A DNA stretch of 58,275 nucleotides, taken from positions 1 to 58,275 of IMG/VR virus record IMGVR_UViG_3300042691_041303; one strand, 5' to 3'. Positions within the stretch are counted from its first letter, which is position 1; each line of letters opens with the position of its first letter. Positions 42,472 to 49,977 of the stretch are shown in pieces. The position numbers and the translations under genes are program-made. The DNA is from a virus. The notes below the pieces were generated by a model. It did not search any database. It saw only the letters and a list, made by a program, of their open reading frames with translations, and was not told the origin of the DNA.

Positions 42472-43743
42472 ATGGCAACAAGAAGTACTAGATTAATATT
42501 AAAAAACAGTGACATAGTAAATAGACCATTACCGTCATCATTATTAGCAGGTGAACCCATTGTAAATACTGCTGAAGGTATTGTATATTTTTCAGGTATA
42601 ACAACTTCTACACAAGTATGGACTTCTGCTGGTACTGGTAATACTGCAAACTTTTTTGAGGTTGGTTCTAACCTTTATGATTTAAAATTAAGGAATCAAA
42701 TAATAGAGTACCAAGGAGCCTCTGGTTCTGGTTTGGTAGGTAAAATTTTATCGGGTACTACTTCTGGTTTTGTTTTAGCCGATTCTTCTAGTATACAAGG
42801 GGTCGATAGGTATGTCACAGGTGCCACATATAATGGACCAAGTAATGGTAGTAACTTAACTAGTTTTGATTTAGAATATAATTTAATAACAAGTCCCTAT
42901 AGTATTAATTCAACTGATACTTTTACAACAGGTGCTACTTATGACAATTTTACTAAATTAATTACTTTTGTTAAAAACGATACAACTAACTATACTGTAG
43001 ACTTAAGTACTTTAGATAATAAAGACACATTTGTTACTGGTTTCACATATAACCCATCAAATAATACTTTTACAATTTCTAGGAATGAGGGTGAACCCGA
43101 TTTAACCGCATCAATAGGTTCAATTTCAGGATTGACAATCACAAACTTAACTGCGGGTAGGGTCGTTTATGTTGGTGTTGGTGGTTTGTTAACAGATGAG
43201 TCAGGATTTGAATATAACGATGGTACAAATTTAATGACTGTTGGTAACATTAATGTTACAAATGCTTCAGGTACAACAGCTAATATTGGCCAAGGTGGTT
43301 TAGTAATTGGTTCTGGTGGTTCTTTAACCGTTCCAGGGCTAGGTGATTTAACTGTACACGGTAATTTTACTGTTTTTGGTACTGCAACAACTGTTTCCAC
43401 TAATGAACTTTATATAGAAGATTCACAAATTACTTTAAATTATAACCCAACAGGTGATACATCTATAACTTCAGTTTCTTCAGGTATAAAAATACAAGAC
43501 GGTAATGGTACTTCAACAGGTGACACATTCTTTACTATTGGGCAAATGCAAAACCTTACAGGTATTGTAGTCGGTGAAAACCCTGATGTAACTGAATATA
43601 CAGGATTAACAGGTTACACTAACAGAGGATGGGTCACTCAATTAAACGATATTGTTATTAGAAACAATAATTTTAATGAAGGATCACCTAATGGAGTTAG
43701 AGTCTTAACGGAATTCGATATTTTAGATGGAGGATCTTATTAA
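42472..43743 (+). CDS. Tail fibre protein
   Basis: A 423-residue fibre. The N-terminus RLILKNSDIVNRPLPSSLLA, with GEPIVNTAEGIVYF after it, matches the attachment domain of many T4-like and Bacteroidota phage fibres (GE.A.NT.D). The shaft holds LGDLTVHGNFTVFGTATTVS and ELYIEDSQITLNY, the familiar fibre linker of cyanophage-like fibres. It ends at a terminator (43761-43790). It shares its N-terminal plan with the 1104-residue fibre that follows. Confidence 0.75.
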   Translation: MATRSTRLILKNSDIVNRPLPSSLLAGEPIVNTAEGIVYFSGITTSTQVWTSAGTGNTANFFEVGSNLYDLKLRNQIIEYQGASGSGLVGKILSGTTSGFVLADSSSIQGVDRYVTGATYNGPSNGSNLTSFDLEYNLITSPYSINSTDTFTTGATYDNFTKLITFVKNDTTNYTVDLSTLDNKDTFVTGFTYNPSNNTFTISRNEGEPDLTASIGSISGLTITNLTAGRVVYVGVGGLLTDESGFEYNDGTNLMTVGNINVTNASGTTANIGQGGLVIGSGGSLTVPGLGDLTVHGNFTVFGTATTVSTNELYIEDSQITLNYNPTGDTSITSVSSGIKIQDGNGTSTGDTFFTIGQMQNLTGIVVGENPDVTEYTGLTGYTNRGWVTQLNDIVIRNNNFNEGSPNGVRVLTEFDILDGGSY

Positions 43744-43760
43744 TAGAGATTAATAACAAT

Positions 43761-43790
43761 AAAAAAGGGGGGATTAATCTTCCCTTTTTT
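43761..43790 (+). terminator. Rho-independent terminator
   Basis: A 13-bp stem with two wobble pairs (43761-43773 with 43778-43790) and a TTAA loop, ending in a T tract. It follows the 42472-43743 fibre gene. Confidence 0.85.
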
Positions 43791-43800
43791 ATTTTAATAC

Positions 43801-43809
43801 ATATTTATT
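43801..43809 (+). promoter_or_regulatory. Candidate late promoter motif ATATTTATT
   Basis: ATATTTATT is 59 nt before the ATG at 43869, so this unit would have a longer leader than the others. Confidence 0.42.
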
Positions 43810-43868
43810 CTTAAAGGTTATATAACCATAAATTTATCCTTAAATAAGGTCACACAATTGTCATAAAT

Positions 43869-46800
43869 ATGACGAATAGAAAAAATACATTCCTTTTAAA
43901 AAGGTCTAACGTACCCGGTAAAGTACCGTCTCCCGGTGATTTACAATTAGGTGAGTTAGCCCTAAACACAGCTGATGTAATTCTTTATGCATCAGGAACT
44001 ACAACAAACCAAATATTACCCATAGGTTGGGATAGGTTATCAACGTTATCAGGTGGTACTGTTTACGGTCCCACAATTTTTACAAATGGTTTAACAGCCA
44101 ACACTTTAACTGTTCAAGGTCTAACACAAACTAGTGGTGTCACATCAACCGGAGGTATTATATTCCCACAAAAGACAATTAACTCAACTTATACTGCACA
44201 AACAGAAGATTATACAATAGATGCTTCTGGTGGTACATTTACAGTTTATTTACCAACAGCTGTTGGTATACAGGGTAAATTATATAATGTTAAAAATAAT
44301 GGTGGTGGTGCGGTAACAGTGCAACCCTTTGGTTCAGAAACAATAGATGATAAACCATTTGTTATTCTTGGTGAGACAAATGCATTACAATTGGTTAGTA
44401 ATGGTTCCGGTTGGGTAGCTTTAGGTTATAATGTATCAACAGTAAATTCATCAACAGGTGTATTTGAATTTACTGGCATTACAACAGCCTCAACAACAAC
44501 ATTTTACGTATCACCAGTTAAAGGCTGGATTGTTGATGATACAACAAATCCTTTAAGTCCACAAATATATTATTTATCTTATAGTGGTGGGGTAAACACA
44601 GATAATTTTGTTAACACTTCCAATGAAACATTTGTGTTTTTAAATAGTGGTGGTATAATATCACAACAATCAACACCTTTAACGGAACAACAAAGAAGAC
44701 AAAATATATTTTTAGGTAAATTAAGTCACCCAGATAAAACATCAATTTATTCAGTATTTAGCCAACCTGATTTTGTTTTATCCCCATTGGGTCAATTAAG
44801 GGATATGTTCACACCTATTAATTTAATTAATGGGGGTATACTACCATCAACAAATGGGGCTAATTTAAAGTTTAATACAAGTGCTGGTTACTTATATGGG
44901 TTAGGTATTAATTTTGCAAATAATACTTTAAGTCCAAATACTATTTACGTTACGGGGGAAAACCCTAGAACATTTCAATATAGAACACAAACAGGTGCGA
45001 CATTAACAGATGTTACAGATATTGACCCTTTAAATTATGATCTTGGGGGTGTTATTACACCAATAACGGGAACAAAAGCAACAAATCAAAGAATTTACTT
45101 ACAACAAGATGGTTCAGTTGTAGTAATGTATGGTCAACAAAATTACAATACATTAGCATTAGCAATTTCATCAATACAAAATGAATCATTTATATCATTC
45201 CCTAATTTAAGTACAGATGCCGTTCTTATAGGTGTTTTATCTGTATTAAGTACAGCAACTGATTTAACTGACACAACTAAGGCTAAATTCTTTTTTGCGT
45301 CTAAGTTTGGTGAAACAATAGGTGCCGCTGGTGGAACAGCCGTAACAAATTTACAACAAGCATATAATAATTCAACATCACCTGAAATTACAACAAATTC
45401 TATACTTGGTGGGGTTCAATTTAAAGGTGGCACTGGAAATGATAATGATAAAAATATTATCGTTGAAAACAATGCTGGTGTTGAAACAGCTTGGGTTACC
45501 GCATCAGGGAATTCAAAATTTAATTCGTTATCCGCAACATCAGTATATACTAATTATATTGATTTTAATACAGGAGCTACTGTAACACAATCGGTTGGTA
45601 GAGTAAGTTGGGATTCAGGTACAGGAACATTAAATGTTGCTGTTGGTGATGATGGTACGGGACTAATTGATTTACAAGTAGGTCAAGAAGAAATAGTTAG
45701 GGTTTTTAATGATGAGGCAACAACTTTAGTAAAAGGTGAAATTGTTTATGTGTCAGGGTCAAATGGAAATAGACCTAGAGTAAAAAGAGCCGTAGCGATA
45801 AGTGATGGTTATTCAGTAACAACTTTAGGTATGGTTAGTAGAAATATCGCATCAGGAGATGAGGGGTATGTTACTACATTTGGTATTATTAGTAATCTTA
45901 ATACATTAGGTTTATCTGGTGGTACTCCTATTTGGTTATCGGGAACTGTGCCGGGTGCATACACATCAACAAAACCAATCGCACCTGAACATATTGTTCT
46001 TATTGGTTATGTTGTTAGAGTAAGTGCAACAGTTGGTTCCGTATTTGTAAATATTTCAAACGGTTGGGAGTTAGATGAATTACACGATGTTAGAATAAGT
46101 GGTGTAACTGAAGGGGATTTATTAATTAGAAGTTCTTATAGTGGAACACCTGTTTGGATAAATTCTAAAACTTTAAAAGGTAATTATACTTTTTCCGGAA
46201 ATACCAATCAAATTGGTAATTTTAATATAACCGGAAACACCAATCAAATTGGTAACTTTACAATTACGGGTAATACTTTTCAATCGGGTAATACTAGTCA
46301 GAAAGGAAACTTTAATATAACCGGTAATACTAGTCAGATTGGTAATTTTAATATAATTGGGAATACAAATCAGGTTGGTGATGTGATATTATCAGGGTAT
46401 TCATATCAGATTGGCAATAATAATTTATTTGGTGATTTTAATGTTACTGGGAACACAAATCAGGATGGTAATTTTTATATAAATGGTCTCATAGAACAAA
46501 TTGGTGATGTTTACCAAGTCGGTAATGTTTTTCTAACAGGATATACAGAGCAAATTGGTGATGTTTATCTAGTGGGAAATACTGAACAAATTGGTAATCT
46601 TTACCTAACTGGTGACACTGAACAAATTGGTGATGTAAGTCAGGTTGGTGATGTTTATCTTACTGGAAATACAACACAAATTGGTAACTTTAATATTAAT
46701 GGTAATACTGAACAAATTGGTAATTTTAATATTACAGGAAATACAATAATTGACGGTTCTTTAAGTGCTGACACAATAACAATAACAAACACACCATTAC

Positions 46801-47183
46801 TTAATAATACCTTATTTCAGATACTTGGGAGAAATGAAACAACTGGTGATGTTGAATATAGGCAAGTTAATACAATTGGGAACAATGTAACAATTTTAAC
46901 TGGTGGTACTTACTCCGCTCAAACAACAATTGATAATGTAATTGGTGTTGATACTACTTTAATTTCTACCACAATATATTTACCTGATTCTGTTTCTTCG
47001 GGAAGATTGCGGTTTGAAATAAAGGACGTTGGTTTAAATGCTTATAATAACCCAATAACAATTATAGCTTCAGGTACGGATACAATAATTTCATACACCA
47101 ACTCACAAACACTAATAATGGAATCTGAAGGTGGGGCTATAATTTTATTTAATACAGGTTTAGGTCAATGGTGGCAAATGTAA
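43869..47183 (+). CDS. Giant tail fibre with NxxQIGN repeats
   Basis: A 1104-residue fibre. The N-terminus (NTFLLKRSNVPGKVPSPGDL, then GELALNTADVILYASG) is the attachment domain also seen at 42472. Residues about 770-967 form a long repeat of (T/S)GNTxQIGNFNI units, an extended beta-rich shaft. The end (SSGRLRFEIKDVGLNAYNN, then LGQWWQM) looks like a tip or chaperone-free cap. From about 44100 on, TCA, ACA and GGA codons seem more common than in the genes before, so the main part may come from another source. Likely host-recognition fibre. Confidence 0.8.
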   Translation: MTNRKNTFLLKRSNVPGKVPSPGDLQLGELALNTADVILYASGTTTNQILPIGWDRLSTLSGGTVYGPTIFTNGLTANTLTVQGLTQTSGVTSTGGIIFPQKTINSTYTAQTEDYTIDASGGTFTVYLPTAVGIQGKLYNVKNNGGGAVTVQPFGSETIDDKPFVILGETNALQLVSNGSGWVALGYNVSTVNSSTGVFEFTGITTASTTTFYVSPVKGWIVDDTTNPLSPQIYYLSYSGGVNTDNFVNTSNETFVFLNSGGIISQQSTPLTEQQRRQNIFLGKLSHPDKTSIYSVFSQPDFVLSPLGQLRDMFTPINLINGGILPSTNGANLKFNTSAGYLYGLGINFANNTLSPNTIYVTGENPRTFQYRTQTGATLTDVTDIDPLNYDLGGVITPITGTKATNQRIYLQQDGSVVVMYGQQNYNTLALAISSIQNESFISFPNLSTDAVLIGVLSVLSTATDLTDTTKAKFFFASKFGETIGAAGGTAVTNLQQAYNNSTSPEITTNSILGGVQFKGGTGNDNDKNIIVENNAGVETAWVTASGNSKFNSLSATSVYTNYIDFNTGATVTQSVGRVSWDSGTGTLNVAVGDDGTGLIDLQVGQEEIVRVFNDEATTLVKGEIVYVSGSNGNRPRVKRAVAISDGYSVTTLGMVSRNIASGDEGYVTTFGIISNLNTLGLSGGTPIWLSGTVPGAYTSTKPIAPEHIVLIGYVVRVSATVGSVFVNISNGWELDELHDVRISGVTEGDLLIRSSYSGTPVWINSKTLKGNYTFSGNTNQIGNFNITGNTNQIGNFTITGNTFQSGNTSQKGNFNITGNTSQIGNFNIIGNTNQVGDVILSGYSYQIGNNNLFGDFNVTGNTNQDGNFYINGLIEQIGDVYQVGNVFLTGYTEQIGDVYLVGNTEQIGNLYLTGDTEQIGDVSQVGDVYLTGNTTQIGNFNINGNTEQIGNFNITGNTIIDGSLSADTITITNTPLLNNTLFQILGRNETTGDVEYRQVNTIGNNVTILTGGTYSAQTTIDNVIGVDTTLISTTIYLPDSVSSGRLRFEIKDVGLNAYNNPITIIASGTDTIISYTNSQTLIMESEGGAIILFNTGLGQWWQM
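46180..46760 (+). repeat. Degenerate 33-54-bp tandem repeats in fibre gene
   Basis: About 17 imperfect units encoding GNT(N/S/E)Q(I/V)GNFNITGNT-like text. The units vary in length and third positions, so this is a protein repeat, not a CRISPR array or recent slippage. Confidence 0.85.
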
Positions 47184-47191
47184 TTATTAAC

Positions 47192-47200
47192 ATATTTATA
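47192..47200 (+). promoter_or_regulatory. Candidate late promoter motif ATATTTATA
   Basis: ATATTTATA ends 12 nt before the ATG at 47213 and would drive the five genes to 49686. Confidence 0.58.
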
Positions 47201-47212
47201 TAAAAAGAAAAA

Positions 47213-47554
47213 ATGGCATTTTTACCAGAAAGAAACTATATTGAAGAAACATTAGCCTCAAGTTATAATTTAACTTCTGGGTCAGACATTTTTCAAAGTT
47301 CAGATATTTCAAGGTATAGTATTATTTCATTTCAAGTAATTGCTTCAAGTATAAATGGAATTAATAGATTTAGGTTGGAACAAAGTTCAAATGGAACGTC
47401 TTGGGTTCCACTTAAAGATATAACTTATGAATTAGAAACAGGGTCGGGTTCTTTAATAATTGAAAAGTCTGCTTTTAGTGGAAAATACGTTAGATTTAAT
47501 CTAACTGATACAGATTCAGGAACATTAACTGTAATATTAATATGTAAGAGATAA
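47213..47554 (+). CDS. Small beta-sandwich virion protein
   Basis: A 113-residue, beta-rich protein. ISFQVIASSINGINRFRLEQ, SSNGTSWVPLKDITYELETG and KYVRFNLTDTDSGTLTVILI give a clean eight-strand pattern typical of small virion decoration or fibre-tip domains. It follows the giant fibre. No family name. Confidence 0.62.
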   Translation: MAFLPERNYIEETLASSYNLTSGSDIFQSSDISRYSIISFQVIASSINGINRFRLEQSSNGTSWVPLKDITYELETGSGSLIIEKSAFSGKYVRFNLTDTDSGTLTVILICKR

Positions 47555-47563
47555 TTATATAAT

Positions 47564-47791
47564 ATGGCAGAACAAATTTTAGCATATAACACACTTACAA
47601 ACCTTAGTTCTACTGAAGGTGAATTAACGGTAATTGTTAAAAACTTAGATGACCAAGCAGCATTATTAAGAGACCAAATAAGTCAAAACCAAAAAATGTT
47701 ACATCAATTAAGAATACAAAATATGTATAAGGCAAGTGAAAATGATTTTATTATTGATGAAAACATTTTTGAAAATGACGAAATAGATTAA
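47564..47791 (+). CDS. Small coiled-coil virion-unit protein
   Basis: A 75-residue protein. Residues 20-58 form a likely coiled coil (VIVKNLDDQAALLRDQISQN, QKMLHQLRIQNMYKAS); the tail is acidic. It sits between the beta-sandwich gene and the tandem paralog trio. Perhaps a trimerisation or assembly helper. Confidence 0.6.
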   Translation: MAEQILAYNTLTNLSSTEGELTVIVKNLDDQAALLRDQISQNQKMLHQLRIQNMYKASENDFIIDENIFENDEID

Positions 47792-47809
47792 AAATAAAAA
47801 AAATAAAAT

Positions 47810-48403
47810 ATGGCAACAACAATTCAAGATGGAACCGGTAAAGGGTTTCAAGCAAAAATAGACGATACGAATCGTTTAGAAGTAAGAGCGGTAGTTGAGG
47901 ATAGTGCGTTAGAAGGTGCAAGTGAAGGTAATACCTTTGTTGTAGGTACACCTTTTTTAACACAAACAAGTTCTTCAGCAAACGGATTATTATACTTTAA
48001 CTTTAATGAAAATGTTTCATTATTTGCTAAAACTTTTTCTTCGCAAGCAAGATGGGCATCAGGTGCAACATTTCAAAACTACTTGATAAATGTTTATACA
48101 GACGTTCCTGAGTCTGTGTTAGGTGGAACTTGGATAGATTTTACACCATTTAACGCGAATATCGGAAGTTCTAACGAATTATCAGGAACATTTAAATATG
48201 GTTCACCGGCAGGAGCTACTGGGTTTTCGGCATTAACACCATCATTCCAATTAGCATTTCCTGTTAATGTTTATAATCAAATTAATACAAACTTAATATT
48301 TCCAAAAGGGGTTGGTATATTATTGTCGATTGTTCCCCCATCAGGAAACGTACAGATGCCGATAAACTTTACAACAACTGTAACTAAATTAAACTACATA
48401 TAA
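47810..48403 (+). CDS. Virion protein, tandem paralog 1 (IQDGTGKG family)
   Basis: A 197-residue beta-rich protein. It starts TTIQDGTGKGFQAKIDDTNR, continues LEVRAVVED, and the next two genes start with the same plan. Further shared blocks are GNTFVVGTPFLTQTSSSANG, NIGSSNELSGTFKYG and FPKGVGILLSIVPPSGNVQM. The three copies suggest a decoration or fibre-collar protein present as heteromer. Codon use is like the shaft of the giant fibre. Confidence 0.68.
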   Translation: MATTIQDGTGKGFQAKIDDTNRLEVRAVVEDSALEGASEGNTFVVGTPFLTQTSSSANGLLYFNFNENVSLFAKTFSSQARWASGATFQNYLINVYTDVPESVLGGTWIDFTPFNANIGSSNELSGTFKYGSPAGATGFSALTPSFQLAFPVNVYNQINTNLIFPKGVGILLSIVPPSGNVQMPINFTTTVTKLNYI

Positions 48404-48415
48404 AAAAATTAAATT

Positions 48416-48991
48416 ATGGGATTTCAAATACAAGACGGAACAGGTAAGGGTTATGTGACTGGAGTTGATTCTAAAAATAGATTATTAACTGCAACCATTA
48501 ATGAAACAACTTTCCAACACGCAGCAGAACAAGGAGACGCATTCTTTTTGGGGACACCAACAATTACTTTAACAAATGCTGCAGCAAGTGCAATATTTTT
48601 TATTGAAAATAATGAAGACCAACCATTAACCATCGGTGAGTTTTTAATTATGGCTGATGCGACAACAGGAGGTAGTCCAGCGGCATTTAAAGTATCATGG
48701 TATAAAAATCCAACAGATATTTCAGGAACCACTATTTCGGCACTTAATCAAAATTTTGGTTCATCAAATGAATTAGATGCAACAATTAAATACGGATTAC
48801 AAGGTTCAGTTGTTTCAGGGGGTGAATTAGTTGCGACACTCTCTTTTCCTATTGGTCAGTTTAATAGAGTAGAGGTGAATTTAGTATTAGAAAAAGGATC
48901 TTCTTTTGCATTAACGGTTACTCCACCAACAGGTAATTCATCAATGCCAGTTACATTTGGTGCAAGATCAATACTTTTTGATAGGAATTAA
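48416..48991 (+). CDS. Virion protein, tandem paralog 2
   Basis: A 191-residue paralog of the 47810 protein: FQIQDGTGKGYVTGVDSKNR, GDAFFLGTPTITLTNAAASA, NFGSSNELDATIKYG and LEKGSSFALTVTPPTGNSSM align in order. Of its Gly codons I count 8 GGA, 10 GGT and 2 GGG, and of its Ser codons 9 TCA to 4 TCT. In the first 100 codons of the tail sheath I count 9 GGT to 1 GGA, so this gene family differs from the sheath. Confidence 0.7.
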   Translation: MGFQIQDGTGKGYVTGVDSKNRLLTATINETTFQHAAEQGDAFFLGTPTITLTNAAASAIFFIENNEDQPLTIGEFLIMADATTGGSPAAFKVSWYKNPTDISGTTISALNQNFGSSNELDATIKYGLQGSVVSGGELVATLSFPIGQFNRVEVNLVLEKGSSFALTVTPPTGNSSMPVTFGARSILFDRN

Positions 48992-48993
48992 AT

Positions 48994-49686
48994 ATGTCTA
49001 CAAGAAACAATATAATTGATGCCACGGGTTCAAACTATGGTGCGAAGGTTGATAAATACAACACCTTATGGGTTAGAGATTTAGGTATACCACCAACATC
49101 AGATCCAGACGGTACTGGTGGGTCCGCATTAGCATTAGGGGAAGTTCAAACCGCATATAGAGAATACCTAACTTTAAATGGTGATGGTGTGACTTTTGAC
49201 GCAAGAGTTACAGGAACACTAGCATCTCCTGTTAGTTTTTTTGTTGCGGCAGAACAAGGTTTTGATATTTATATAACATCTTTAGCAATCGTGGCTGCTG
49301 GTGGTGGTTTGACACTTGCAAGATTTGGTGGTGGTACCGCACTAACAAACGGTTTAAAATTTTATTATCAATCAGCAAACGGAAATATTATTATCGGTAA
49401 TGATATAAAAAGTTCATTTGATGTTGTAAGATTATGTCAAGGAAATCCGGCATTTACTGATGCTTCATCTGGTGCGTTTATTGCATCAAATGTTATTGGT
49501 GCAAGTGAGGCTTTACTTCAAGTTTTAGATTTTAGAAAAACTTTTGGGTTACCATACGGTATAAGATTAAATACTAGTTCAGTTAATAAGATAGTTATGG
49601 AGGTCAGAGACGCAATTCTAACAACAGGACCAACAACAACTACTCAATTTGATGTAATTGCATACGGAACAAGAATCAAAATTTAA
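48994..49686 (+). CDS. Virion protein, tandem paralog 3 (diverged)
   Basis: A 230-residue protein. NIIDATGSNYGAKVDKYNTL corresponds to the start of the other two, but the rest is longer and more diverged (FDIYITSLAIVAAGGGLTLA, LPYGIRLNTSSVNKIVMEVR). The last is a beta pattern like the ends of the other two. It overlaps the RHH gene by 4 nt at the convergent stop codons, without a terminator. Confidence 0.62.
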   Translation: MSTRNNIIDATGSNYGAKVDKYNTLWVRDLGIPPTSDPDGTGGSALALGEVQTAYREYLTLNGDGVTFDARVTGTLASPVSFFVAAEQGFDIYITSLAIVAAGGGLTLARFGGGTALTNGLKFYYQSANGNIIIGNDIKSSFDVVRLCQGNPAFTDASSGAFIASNVIGASEALLQVLDFRKTFGLPYGIRLNTSSVNKIVMEVRDAILTTGPTTTTQFDVIAYGTRIKI

Positions 49687-49841
49687 GTAATCTCATCCCC
49701 GTATATATCAGTTTTAGTTTTACACTTTTCTTTTATTAATTTTTCAACAAAAGCAAACATTTTAAAACCATTTTTTTGGCAATAATCTTTTAGTATTTTA
49801 TGTGTTTGTGGCGTTATTTTTAAATTTTTGTCCCTTTTCAT
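49683..49841 (-). CDS. Ribbon-helix-helix DNA-binding protein
   Basis: A 52-residue protein from the ATG at 49841. Pattern: a short strand with basic residues (RDKNLKITPQTHKIL), a first helix (KILKDYCQKNGFK), and a second helix (MFAFVEKLIKEKCK), with the turn N-G-F-K between; this fits MetJ/Arc/CopG-type dimeric regulators. A frame extended to 49910 would start inside the palindrome at 49888-49915, so the shorter start is preferred. It may repress its own promoter and affect the sheath promoter next to it. Other DNA-binding small proteins are possible. Confidence 0.65.
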   Translation of the reverse strand: MKRDKNLKITPQTHKILKDYCQKNGFKMFAFVEKLIKEKCKTKTDIYGDEIT

Positions 49842-49887
49842 ATAAGCTTTTTTTATAAGTATGATAAAAGTATCTTTTTTTTCATAG

Positions 49888-49915
49888 TTATTTTGTGGTA
49901 TATACCACAAAATAA
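49888..49915. promoter_or_regulatory. 28-bp perfect palindrome, likely operator
   Basis: Perfect dyad with half-site TTATTTTGTGGTAT and its complement, no central spacer. It overlaps the -7 box of the RHH promoter (minus) and lies about 20 bp before the late motif of the tail sheath gene (plus). A perfect 28-bp dyad in non-coding DNA next to a gene for a dimeric DNA-binding protein is strong circumstantial evidence for an operator. No U tract follows, so it is not a terminator. Confidence 0.75.
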
Positions 49916-49936
49916 ATTTTTTGCTTTTTTTGTCAA
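49908..49936 (-). promoter_or_regulatory. Host-type promoter for the RHH gene
   Basis: Minus strand: TTGACA starting at 49936, 18 nt after the TTG, then TTATTTTG (49915-49908), 7 of 8 to TAnnTTTG. The -7 box is the outer part of the palindrome, so repressor binding would block polymerase. The -7 box lies 66 nt from the ATG at 49841. Confidence 0.6.
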
Positions 49937-49944
49937 TATTTATT
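49936..49944 (+). promoter_or_regulatory. Candidate late promoter motif ATATTTATT (tail sheath)
   Basis: ATATTTATT ends 33 nt before the sheath ATG at 49978. It abuts the TTGACA of the divergent RHH promoter, so early and late promoters stand back to back. Confidence 0.5.
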
Positions 49945-49977
49945 TAGAAATAACATAAAAGAAAAAAAATATTTTCA

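Noticed and set aside
46180-46760. CRISPR-like regularly spaced repeats
   Set aside because: The repeats are in frame inside a fibre gene, vary at third positions and have no constant repeat with unique spacers.
49842-49910. Longer start for the RHH protein at 49910
   Set aside because: The added 23 residues do not fit the fold and would be encoded by the palindrome and promoter.
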